From positions 1 through 48,551 of IMG/VR virus record IMGVR_UViG_3300009181_000116: a DNA stretch of 48,551 nt; one strand, written 5' to 3'. The notes beneath the pieces were generated by a model that ran no database searches, was not told the origin of the DNA, and worked only from the letters and a program-made list of their open reading frames with translations. Position numbers and translations under genes: made by a program. Positions 16,361 through 24,427 of the stretch are shown here, piece after piece (position 1 is the stretch's first letter; every line of letters begins with the position of its first letter). Source of the DNA: a virus.

Positions 16361-18768
16361 GATAGACTTCTGTTAAATATTGCTGGAATATCTTCTATTT
16401 TTGGCACATTCTGAATTAAATTTGTTAATGGATCACCCCAAGCATATATTATGCTGTCTTCTCCAAGAACAAATGTATTATGAGCTGTAGCAGCCACATC
16501 TATAAATTTTACTCCACGAATTCTAGAAGCCTCGTCCGCTTCATCTGAAATAGTAGATTCCCCCAAATCATTTTCTCCATATACTATTATATTTCCGTCA
16601 TTCTTTAAGGCAATTATGTGATAAGCTCCTGATGCTAATTTTGTAAAAGCAATATCTCCATCATATGTTATTCCGTTGTCTGACTCATCACGCCCATCTC
16701 CACAATGTCCTTTCATTCCTGGTTTATTTTGGTGATTCTGGATGTAAGTCCAATTCGTTGAACCACTAGGATCATAAGACAACCAAACTATTTGTGATCG
16801 TGAAGCAACAAATTGTTTTACTCTGAATACTCCTTTCAAGTCATTACTATTACCAAAATATTCTAGAGGTATCCCGAAAGATAAACCAGGAAAATTATTA
16901 ACGCTATTATAATAAAATGCTGGAGCAGCAACATCTCCTGCACAAGTTTTTGTTTGCAATCTATCTCCAGCAACGGCAAAGCGGTTTCCATCGCACTGCG
17001 CTGGTGTTTCGTTAAAAACCGTAGTATGCGTCATTCCATTTTGGTGAGCAAAATATGTTGCATATGGTCCAGCATAAACATAATCTGCAGTAAATCCAGT
17101 TAATCCATTAGGCCCTCCTCCTCTACCACTAACACCAAACATAGTGCTTGCATTATAAGCACCATCTTGATATCCTTGATCACACCAAGTACGAACTGTT
17201 TTATCAGGCATTAATGCATGAGTTGTGTGCCACATTGAAATTTGTGTAGGATTTGTTATTGTAATTCCGTGTATTTTAACGCAACCAGGATCTAGATTAG
17301 GAGTTCCACTGCTATTTAACGTACCATATATTGATCTACCAAATGTTGTGTTTGGATTCAGCTTTGCCTGGCTTAATTCGGTATTTCCTCCAATCATAAT
17401 AATGTTGCCATCATTACTAATAACCGCAGTCTTCGAATCGCTGCATATCAAACTTTCCCCTTTAATATTAGATAAAAATTGACCCTTTAATTTTATTACG
17501 TGTGGTTGAATTGCTGTTTCAGATTCACTAACAATGATTCCGTTAGTGGAAGTTGTTCCTTTACATTGACCATCAAGATTTCGTCCCCAGCCAATTAAAT
17601 AATTTATATTACTAGGACTTTTATAAACCACAGCAGCATGATCATATCCAGCTGCAATATGAGTAAACTCTCCTCCACAAAAAGCTCCAGCACAATTTGT
17701 ATTATTTCCACCCCAGTGACCACCAACAAAACCACATTGTGCTTCTGTTGTATTAACGCAAGTTATTCCTCGGCAACAAGAACCAGTTGAATTAGGACTA
17801 CTACCCACAATATCTCTACATAGAGAAGAAGAGGAAAATGTTCCGCCAATTGTGTCACAATATTCTTTTGTTGCGTAGTCTAAACACTTGCATCCTTTAT
17901 AAAAACAAGATCCAAAGTTTCTAAATCCATACGAAATTCCTTGAGAAATATTAGCAAAAATAGTATTGAAAAAAGAAGTTATTCCGCTGTTCTGTACTTC
18001 ACCAGCAGAATTAACAATAGATCTAACGTCTTGATTAGAACTATGATAAAATTGTTTACTCACAACAGCCTGACTACTAATAGTTGTGTTGTAAACAGAC
18101 ATATCGGTAAAATTAGAAACTATACCAGTAATTCCAGAAGTAAAAGATGCTGTTGCGTTATGATTAGTTATTCCTGTAGTAGATGTTCTTAATAAAAACG
18201 AAGATAAATTTGCTATTGCAACAGAATTTGTCGTAGAACCAAAAGTATTAATATTATATTTAAATAGTGTATTATTTCCACTAGAATCAATTAAACTTGC
18301 TAAAGTATTACCCTTAGAGTATAATATAACATTAGTGATACCAGATGTTGCAGTAGTTCCGTGAAAAACTAAATCGTTTGATATTTTACTAAGAGATATT
18401 TCACCAAAACCCGCCAAAGGAGTAAAATAAGCAGTAGAGCCAGAAACACTACTATTAATATTTATTGATGATGACCTAACTGCAGTACTGCCTATTATAT
18501 TAAAAAGATTAGTATCAAAATCTGACGAATTTCCAGACAAACCATTAATAGTAATACTTGTTTCGTCAGACAGAACAATAGTAACTGAATCTGAATTATT
18601 TTTAGTGACCCATGTATCAATTCTTTTTAATCCTATACCACTATTGCCTGTTGGTCCAGTAGGTCCAGTAGGACCTGTTGGTCCCGTAGGTCCTTTTGGT
18701 CCCGTAGCACCAAAACCAAAACCTAAGGAATTAATATTAAATGTACTGTTAGAATAAAAATTGCTCAT
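16357..18768 (-). CDS. Collagen-like / Cys-rich / RCC1 beta-propeller fibre protein (803 residues)
   Basis: Three-part layout. Residues 20-46 are Gly-X-Y (GPTGPTG repeated). Residues 47-285 are a Ser/Gly/Thr-rich beta region. Residues 286-365 hold two Cys mini-domains (SCFYKGCKCLDYATKEYC, and GSCCRGITCVNTTEAQC ending in CAGAFCGG). Residues about 367-800 are RCC1-type repeats: HIAAGYDHAAVVY...LIGWGRNLDGQC, SKTAVISNDGNIIMIGG, KLASGAYHIIALKNDGNIIVYGENDLGES, and DVAATAHNTFVLGEDSIIYAWGD. RCC1 repeats form a seven-bladed propeller. Here it is at the distal end of what looks like a trimeric fibre, so a receptor- or glycan-binding head is inferred. The gene is coupled to the next by a 4-base overlap. 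Confidence 0.75.
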   Translation of the reverse strand: MSNFYSNSTFNINSLGFGFGATGPKGPTGPTGPTGPTGPTGNSGIGLKRIDTWVTKNNSDSVTIVLSDETSITINGLSGNSSDFDTNLFNIIGSTAVRSSSININSSVSGSTAYFTPLAGFGEISLSKISNDLVFHGTTATSGITNVILYSKGNTLASLIDSSGNNTLFKYNINTFGSTTNSVAIANLSSFLLRTSTTGITNHNATASFTSGITGIVSNFTDMSVYNTTISSQAVVSKQFYHSSNQDVRSIVNSAGEVQNSGITSFFNTIFANISQGISYGFRNFGSCFYKGCKCLDYATKEYCDTIGGTFSSSSLCRDIVGSSPNSTGSCCRGITCVNTTEAQCGFVGGHWGGNNTNCAGAFCGGEFTHIAAGYDHAAVVYKSPSNINYLIGWGRNLDGQCKGTTSTNGIIVSESETAIQPHVIKLKGQFLSNIKGESLICSDSKTAVISNDGNIIMIGGNTELSQAKLNPNTTFGRSIYGTLNSSGTPNLDPGCVKIHGITITNPTQISMWHTTHALMPDKTVRTWCDQGYQDGAYNASTMFGVSGRGGGPNGLTGFTADYVYAGPYATYFAHQNGMTHTTVFNETPAQCDGNRFAVAGDRLQTKTCAGDVAAPAFYYNSVNNFPGLSFGIPLEYFGNSNDLKGVFRVKQFVASRSQIVWLSYDPSGSTNWTYIQNHQNKPGMKGHCGDGRDESDNGITYDGDIAFTKLASGAYHIIALKNDGNIIVYGENDLGESTISDEADEASRIRGVKFIDVAATAHNTFVLGEDSIIYAWGDPLTNLIQNVPKIEDIPAIFNRSLS
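18631..18711 (-). repeat. Collagen-like Gly-Pro-Thr coding repeat (803-residue protein)
   Basis: A run of Gly-Pro-Thr triplets (GPKGPTGPTGPTGPTG). The DNA is a degenerate 9-base repeat (GGACCTACT-like), a potential site of slippage. Confidence 0.8.
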
Positions 18769-18775
18769 ATTATAT

Positions 18776-20122
18776 TTATAAAAAATTAAAATAATTATTG
18801 CTTATCTCAAGACAATTAACATTTTTACAATTACTAAAATTTCCACCAAAAAATGTTGAAATAGAAGAATCATAACCAAGAGCCAAACATTCCGTGCAAG
18901 TTAAGTAATCATAACAAGAATACGAAGGCATATAAACACAACAAGCACCTATTTTATTACAAATAGAATTATTAATATTACCGCAAGTAGTTCCTGCTCC
19001 ATGGAAAAATCCAGAACACTCTGATGCGTAAGTTTCAACACATAAACCATCCACACTACAGCAAGCTCCTATGTCGTTAATATTTTTAGGAACAGCACTT
19101 CCTGCTTCTACAAAATTAGAATCTCCAGAGCAACTAGAGTCAAACAAAGAAAGACCAGGACAAGTTTTATTATTCAAATTTGGAATAGCAACAGCCGACC
19201 CATACCAACAAGTAGAACCTCCTAATCCAAAAAAAGAAAGTTTTAAATCACAAGTAGTACCACCAAAACTAAAACAAGGAGCCCTATTCAAAGACCATTT
19301 AATGTTGTCACCAAACCTTTCAGAAATATTTGTAGGATTTAATGCATTACGAACGAACAAATCAAATCCATACACCCTTTTGTCGTTTGGGGGGTTGATT
19401 ATTCCTATAGAAGCTGTCATTCCTCTAAAATTAGTATAATATACGTGAGATTTTGAACCATACATTTTACCATATTCTGGCACACATGGATTTAAAATAC
19501 AAGTAATACCAGAAACACTTCCAAAACAATTAATTGCTCCAGTAGAACCAGTCCAGCCACCACCACGAACAAACTCAAAAATATTTGCAGAAACAAAATT
19601 AACACCATATTCATTTACAGATGTATTGTTTAGTGTTTGCGGTTTTCCCGTAGAATTGAATGTTAATAGTTTATTTGATGAACTTCCAGCAAGTAAAGTT
19701 ATACCAGAACTATTAGTTATTAAATTAATATCATAAGCATTATTTTCTGAATTTAAGTTTATGCTATACTTTGAATTTTCGTTTTCTAAAAAAACTATTG
19801 GTCGTATAGCAAGTGTTTTATTATTTGTTATATTATATCCTAAACTATTACCTGTTCCAATATTAGAAAAATTTAATTTGACAAGCCCATCCCCAGTTTT
19901 ACCTATTGCTTGTGTTGAAGTTCCGTAAGTAGTTCCGTCAAAAAAAGTAGTTATAATATAACGATCAACAAGACTAATTCCAATAACGCTATTACCAGTT
20001 GCACCAGTTGCACCAGAACCAATAGGTCCAATAGGACCAGTAGGACCAGTAGGACCAGTAGAACCAACAGAAGAATTTTCTGATGATAATTCAGAAACAA
20101 CACTAGATCCAATAGTACTCAT
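18776..20122 (-). CDS. Collagen-like, Cys-rich tail-fibre protein (448 residues)
   Basis: N-terminal Gly-X-Y segment at about 20-44 (GSTGPTGPTGPIGPIGSG, GATGATGN). A Ser/Asn/Gly-rich beta region runs from 45 to about 190. A Cys-containing segment at 199-310 includes CFGSVSGITC and TCDLKLSFFGLGGSTCW. Two 'CC' mini-domains end the protein at 352-390 (IGACCSVDGLCVETYASECS...GTTC) and 392-437 (IGACCVYMPSYSC...CTECLALG). The sequence after the collagen part (NSVIGISLVDRYIITTFFDG) resembles the same place in the 803-residue protein (NSGIGLKRIDTWVT), pointing to common ancestry. Probable fibre protein with a disulfide-stabilised tip. Confidence 0.68.
   Translation of the reverse strand: MSTIGSSVVSELSSENSSVGSTGPTGPTGPIGPIGSGATGATGNSVIGISLVDRYIITTFFDGTTYGTSTQAIGKTGDGLVKLNFSNIGTGNSLGYNITNNKTLAIRPIVFLENENSKYSINLNSENNAYDINLITNSSGITLLAGSSSNKLLTFNSTGKPQTLNNTSVNEYGVNFVSANIFEFVRGGGWTGSTGAINCFGSVSGITCILNPCVPEYGKMYGSKSHVYYTNFRGMTASIGIINPPNDKRVYGFDLFVRNALNPTNISERFGDNIKWSLNRAPCFSFGGTTCDLKLSFFGLGGSTCWYGSAVAIPNLNNKTCPGLSLFDSSCSGDSNFVEAGSAVPKNINDIGACCSVDGLCVETYASECSGFFHGAGTTCGNINNSICNKIGACCVYMPSYSCYDYLTCTECLALGYDSSISTFFGGNFSNCKNVNCLEISNNYFNFL
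19991..20065 (-). repeat. Collagen-like Gly-X-Y coding repeat (448-residue protein)
   Basis: Gly-Pro-Thr, Gly-Pro-Ile and Gly-Ala-Thr triplets. It is in the same N-terminal position as in the two neighbouring paralogues. Confidence 0.75.
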
Positions 20123-20124
20123 TA

Positions 20125-21291
20125 TTATGTTGTCCTAGAATTTAATTGATCAATTTGATATTGCATTGCCAATATTTTATTTTCCACATTTGTTATACTG
20201 CCCACAGAAAGAGTTTGACCAATAGTTAAATTATCAAAAACAGGATTTGTTGAAAAATTTAATATAAACGGTTTTGCTCTACTATTAATATAAGGAACAA
20301 GCACAACGTCATTTTGTTTTGGATTAATATCTGATTTTACGGCTGGTATAGTAAATTTATAAACTTTCTTAGAAACAAAATTTAAATCAGTTATTGCTCC
20401 GTTAACAACATTATTAACGTATTGTTTATCTAACGAAACCGTTGTAGTATTAGGAGTAGTTCGAGTTATAATAATAGATTTTTCTATATTATTTATTTCT
20501 GTTACAGTTCCAAAATTTACTTTAAATCCAGAATCATTAATCTGATATGTATTTTTATTTTGAAGATATACATTTGGCGTAGAACTAAAAGTTAATTGTT
20601 CTTGCCAAGGACCATTATCTGTTTTGTATATAGAAAACAATTCTGGATAATTATCTTTTTCTAAAAGAACATCTTCACTTAAATTTATCCAATTTTCTTC
20701 TAAAACAGCATCTTCTGATGCCCATATTATTTCTCCTACACTTCTACCATTTTCGTTTGATCCAAGTAACGCCTGCTGACCTCCAGCTGAACCACCAACC
20801 TTAAAACCAAGATAATTTACAACAACAGCATTATAATAAAAACCATGGGGAGCAATTTGTATAACTGGTTTTACTATAGAAGCAACACTTCCAACTTCTG
20901 CTGTTCCCGTTAATCCTCCAGATATTCCTGGACTTAAAAATAAAACATCTAAGCCGCCATTAGCACCACAAAGACCAACTAATCTGTTATTTGGATATAA
21001 AATAGAACCATGAGTCACAACAGTATACGAATTATTTTCTATACTTTCAACCACTCCAAGAACTTCGGCATTTGCGTCGGTGTTTGCTTGTGATTTAACA
21101 TATTGTCCTGTTAAACCACCAGAACTAAAAGTAGGATCAAATCTAATAACGTCTCCTAATGTAATTCCTGAAACAATACTATAACCTTGTCCAGTACTAA
21201 TTTTTATCAAAAGACGTGAGGTGTTTTGTGATAATATTACATACGGAGCAAATATTCTGGTATTTAACGAACTAGACGAATTAGATGCCAT
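20125..21291 (-). CDS. Virion structural / fibre-associated protein (388 residues)
   Basis: Beta-rich protein with a domain at about residues 45-160 that also occurs in the next upstream protein: ANAEVLGVVES...TVVTHGSI...LFLSPGISGGLTG...VKPVIQIAPHG, against NAEVFGIVSN...TVVTVGGNI...YFLSPTISGGIT...KPILLGITG. This pattern is common in phage tail-fibre and baseplate-associated proteins. Residues 185-225 carry an acidic WASEDAVLEENWINLSEDVL segment. The C-terminus (NVENKILAMQYQIDQLNSRT) is a short heptad-like helix that could trimerise. It starts after a 15-base gap with an AAGGAAA ribosome-binding site. The exact role is unknown. Confidence 0.6.
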   Translation of the reverse strand: MASNSSSSLNTRIFAPYVILSQNTSRLLIKISTGQGYSIVSGITLGDVIRFDPTFSSGGLTGQYVKSQANTDANAEVLGVVESIENNSYTVVTHGSILYPNNRLVGLCGANGGLDVLFLSPGISGGLTGTAEVGSVASIVKPVIQIAPHGFYYNAVVVNYLGFKVGGSAGGQQALLGSNENGRSVGEIIWASEDAVLEENWINLSEDVLLEKDNYPELFSIYKTDNGPWQEQLTFSSTPNVYLQNKNTYQINDSGFKVNFGTVTEINNIEKSIIITRTTPNTTTVSLDKQYVNNVVNGAITDLNFVSKKVYKFTIPAVKSDINPKQNDVVLVPYINSRAKPFILNFSTNPVFDNLTIGQTLSVGSITNVENKILAMQYQIDQLNSRTT

Positions 21292-21306
21292 TAGATTTCC
21301 TTATTT

Positions 21307-23727
21307 TTATACATTTAAATTTAAATCCGAATCTGCTATGTAGTGGAATTGTAAAGCATCCAAGGAAAGAGCACCATTCATTATAACAATTTCTGTTCCG
21401 TTTTTACTAACATTTCCCGTAGTAATATTTCCGTATTGACTTGAGCTACTAGTCCTGTAAAATTGAGTAGCACTCCAAGGATATAGTACAAGTTCTCCAG
21501 TACTGACATCTACCATATTTCTTTTTGCATTAATATTAAACGCATCTCCAAGAATTCCGTTTGGTGTGTATATTGCCACTTGCGGAACACCAACCATCAT
21601 GGAAGGAAATTTAACAAAATAAACACTCTGAGTAGTAAGATTTCCTGTCTGAATCGTGTATTCATTTTTTGTTGAATTATTTTCAGAATAATTATAACCT
21701 GCAGTTTGACCTAAATCATAAGATCGTTGGTAATAAGGTTTACATCGTTCAAGTTCTTTATCTTGACTAACATAGAATACTGGTCCTTCGCTACCTGCAT
21801 AATCTAATTGAACTTGAGCCAAACTAATTGTTGATACACAACTTGGAAACTCAAACCCAATACTAAACCAACCATTTTCTGCAGTAGTCATTGTGTTCCA
21901 TGGTCCGACACTAAAGGTATATTTGTATTCTTGCCATACACCAGGAGAAATTAATACGGTTTCTGTGTTAATCAACTCACGAGCCATTAAATCCGTGGTA
22001 ACGCCTAGTGTTGTAGTATATTGATCTTTATAACGATTATAAACAAGGTCTAGAGTACAACCAGTTATGCCAGAAGCAAATCCCCAAAAACTTAATGTTG
22101 CGTTTTGTCCCTGAAGAAATCGAGCTTCTTTTTGAATATTTTCTAATTTTGGTCTGTTTTTTAAATCAGAAACCGAAGTATATTGAAAATTACAATCCAC
22201 AAAATATAGCGGTGATCCTGGAACATCGGTTTGATATGAATCAAATGTCTGTCTGGTAATGCTTGCTGTTAGACCAGTTACGCCGTTCTTAACAATAAAC
22301 CATCTATCCGCAAACGGAGTTGAGTATGTATTTAATGAACCCTGCGTCAATCCAGTAACATGCCTTTGCCAAATACTAAATGCACCATTAGGAATCAAAT
22401 TATCGTATTCAGTTCCTGAGGTAAGACCACCAGAACTGTTGGTAAATAAAGGATTGGAAGTACTGTACGCTTGTGCCCTGGAAAAAATTATTTTTGCAGT
22501 ATTAGCATCTGTTTTTATATAATCACAAAATTTTCCTTGCTGTGTGGCTGTGGCTATGGTGAGTCCAAAATTCGCTCCACCATCATTAATTGATTTATAA
22601 ACTAAAGGAGAAGTAATTGTAGTATTTGTATAAAGTAAAGGATCTAAATCACTAATATTCACATTAAATGCACCACCAATAGTAGTAACTTCAAAAATTT
22701 TAGTCATGACTCCAGAACCGTCTACTGTTTCTGAAAGAATTTTAGATATTAAACCTAAAACATGATTACTTGTAAATTGCTCTAGATATTCACTATCACT
22801 TGTTGGTGCATTTTTCGGAACATATACATTTAAATTTGTAGAATTATTTAATTTACCTCTAAATTTCTTTCTAATAAACTGTACGGCTGGGTTCATTGAG
22901 TAATCACTAAAATCAGGATTGCTAGTGTCGGTAAAATAAATAACGGGATCTCCTATTTTAACTGGTCTGGATGCATCATAATCACACGTAATCCCCCCAA
23001 AATCCACAATATTTGAACTAGTAATACCGCTAATCTCGATAATAATTTTATTGTCTAGTTCTGCAGTGATGCCAGCACTTATGCCTTCTAAAAGAATACC
23101 ACGATGTTGTAATATTAATCCAGAATTACCAGTAATACCCAACAAAATAGGTTTAGAAATAGAACCATAAGTATTTGGTTCAAATGTAGTAATTCCTCCG
23201 CTTATTGTTGGACTTAAAAAATACGCTTGTCCTGGAATAAGAGTTGCACCACTAATTCCTAAACAATTTCCAATAGTTTTACTGAATAACGTATTGTTTA
23301 TATTACCACCAACAGTAACTACAGTACTAGTGCTTGTTTGATTTGATACTATTCCAAAAACTTCAGCGTTAACAGCATTGTCTGCTTTTGCTAAAGTAAG
23401 ACCCAATGTTGGACTAATAATAACAATATTTCCCGATGTTACTCCAGCAATTTTAGGAGTCACACTAATAGTAAGTGCACCAATTGTTGCCTGAGATCCA
23501 AGATCCACACTACCATTAAACAAAACAGATCCACTAAATGTAATTCCCGTAGTAACAGCATTAGAATGACTAAACGTAAAATTATTATTAGTAGAAGTTA
23601 TCTTTATACCATCCCCAGCAAAGGCATTATATAAGCTAATACCATTAATAACATCAATTATACTATTAGTGGTTTCAAACCACGTTTTAAACGTACTGCT
23701 GTCTGCTATATTTGGTGTTGTTGTCAT
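21307..23727 (-). CDS. Tail fibre protein with carbohydrate-binding-type C-terminus (806 residues)
   Basis: The N-terminus STFKTWFETTNSIIDVINGI is a widespread anchor motif of phage fibres. Residues about 90-215 hold the AEVFGIV...YFLSPTISGG domain shared with the downstream 388-residue protein. From about 442 the protein has the standard fibre C-terminal domain: NLIPNGAFSIWQRHVTG, FADRWFIVKNG, QNATLSFWGFAS, PGVWQEYKYTFSVGPW, and the diagnostic KELERCKPYYQRSYDLG, followed by a terminal beta region. This domain is jelly-roll-like and usually binds host surface sugars. It is coupled to the upstream gene by a 4-base overlap. Fairly sure it is a receptor-binding or fibre component. Confidence 0.78.
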   Translation of the reverse strand: MTTTPNIADSSTFKTWFETTNSIIDVINGISLYNAFAGDGIKITSTNNNFTFSHSNAVTTGITFSGSVLFNGSVDLGSQATIGALTISVTPKIAGVTSGNIVIISPTLGLTLAKADNAVNAEVFGIVSNQTSTSTVVTVGGNINNTLFSKTIGNCLGISGATLIPGQAYFLSPTISGGITTFEPNTYGSISKPILLGITGNSGLILQHRGILLEGISAGITAELDNKIIIEISGITSSNIVDFGGITCDYDASRPVKIGDPVIYFTDTSNPDFSDYSMNPAVQFIRKKFRGKLNNSTNLNVYVPKNAPTSDSEYLEQFTSNHVLGLISKILSETVDGSGVMTKIFEVTTIGGAFNVNISDLDPLLYTNTTITSPLVYKSINDGGANFGLTIATATQQGKFCDYIKTDANTAKIIFSRAQAYSTSNPLFTNSSGGLTSGTEYDNLIPNGAFSIWQRHVTGLTQGSLNTYSTPFADRWFIVKNGVTGLTASITRQTFDSYQTDVPGSPLYFVDCNFQYTSVSDLKNRPKLENIQKEARFLQGQNATLSFWGFASGITGCTLDLVYNRYKDQYTTTLGVTTDLMARELINTETVLISPGVWQEYKYTFSVGPWNTMTTAENGWFSIGFEFPSCVSTISLAQVQLDYAGSEGPVFYVSQDKELERCKPYYQRSYDLGQTAGYNYSENNSTKNEYTIQTGNLTTQSVYFVKFPSMMVGVPQVAIYTPNGILGDAFNINAKRNMVDVSTGELVLYPWSATQFYRTSSSSQYGNITTGNVSKNGTEIVIMNGALSLDALQFHYIADSDLNLNV

Positions 23728-24419
23728 GTTATTTTGTAGTTATTTTTGTAAGTTAACGTGTTTACTCCAGTCGCAGCAGTAACAGTTAAAATGGGGCATA
23801 GATATCTTGTAGTCACTGTATTTATATTACTAAATGCATGAACATTTAATTTTAAACGTGCCGCACCACAAGGACCATTAATAACATTAATCCCAATTTG
23901 ATCCTGTAGAGATGAATCTGTATTAGATGGTTCTGGATTTATAGATGTACAATTAATCGTAATAGGTTCAACAATAATTCCATAATCACCAGCAACAACA
24001 GAACTAATATTTGTAATGCTATTATTATAAACCCAAACACCAATACCACCATTAACGTTAGTTTTTTTGATTAAATACCAACCAAGACCAAAAGTTAAAG
24101 TATTAGTATTAGTACCAGCAGTATATGTAATTAAATTCGGATTTATTGGAGTACAACCATCCCAACCTGGCCCAGTTACCATATTACTCCCTGAAATAAC
24201 ACCAGTAGACATCCAATTAGAAATCATAGTTTGTGTTAATGTTTGTTGTACATAAAAAATTTCTTGAATTTCGTTTAATTCTGATGCTTGAAGAGGATAC
24301 CCTGGTTTAAAAGCAACAGCATAATAATTTTTAATTTGATCAATTTGATTACTAACACGACTATTGAATGGTGGTGGTGTCAAAGAAAACGAATCGGAAA
24401 AGGGTAGAGGTATTGTCAT
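23724..24419 (-). CDS. Baseplate/fibre-attachment structural protein (231 residues)
   Basis: The N-terminus reads FNSRVSNQIDQIKNYYAVAF then KPGYPLQASELNEIQEIFYV, matching the 'F-x-PG-x-PLQ-x-x-ELN-x-x-Q' motif that opens many baseplate-attached structural proteins of T4-like environmental phages (DUF4815-like). The rest (about 75-231) is a Thr/Asn/Gly-rich beta domain. It lies between the gp8-like protein and the fibres, so it may link wedge and fibre. The family assignment is by motif memory only. Confidence 0.55.
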   Translation of the reverse strand: MTIPLPFSDSFSLTPPPFNSRVSNQIDQIKNYYAVAFKPGYPLQASELNEIQEIFYVQQTLTQTMISNWMSTGVISGSNMVTGPGWDGCTPINPNLITYTAGTNTNTLTFGLGWYLIKKTNVNGGIGVWVYNNSITNISSVVAGDYGIIVEPITINCTSINPEPSNTDSSLQDQIGINVINGPCGAARLKLNVHAFSNINTVTTRYLCPILTVTAATGVNTLTYKNNYKIT

Positions 24420-24427
24420 TTTAGGTA

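Noticed and set aside
18773-18780. TATAAATA octamer before the 803-residue fibre gene
   Set aside because: It overlaps the stop codon of the upstream gene and sits about 4 bases from the ATG. Positionally unsuitable.
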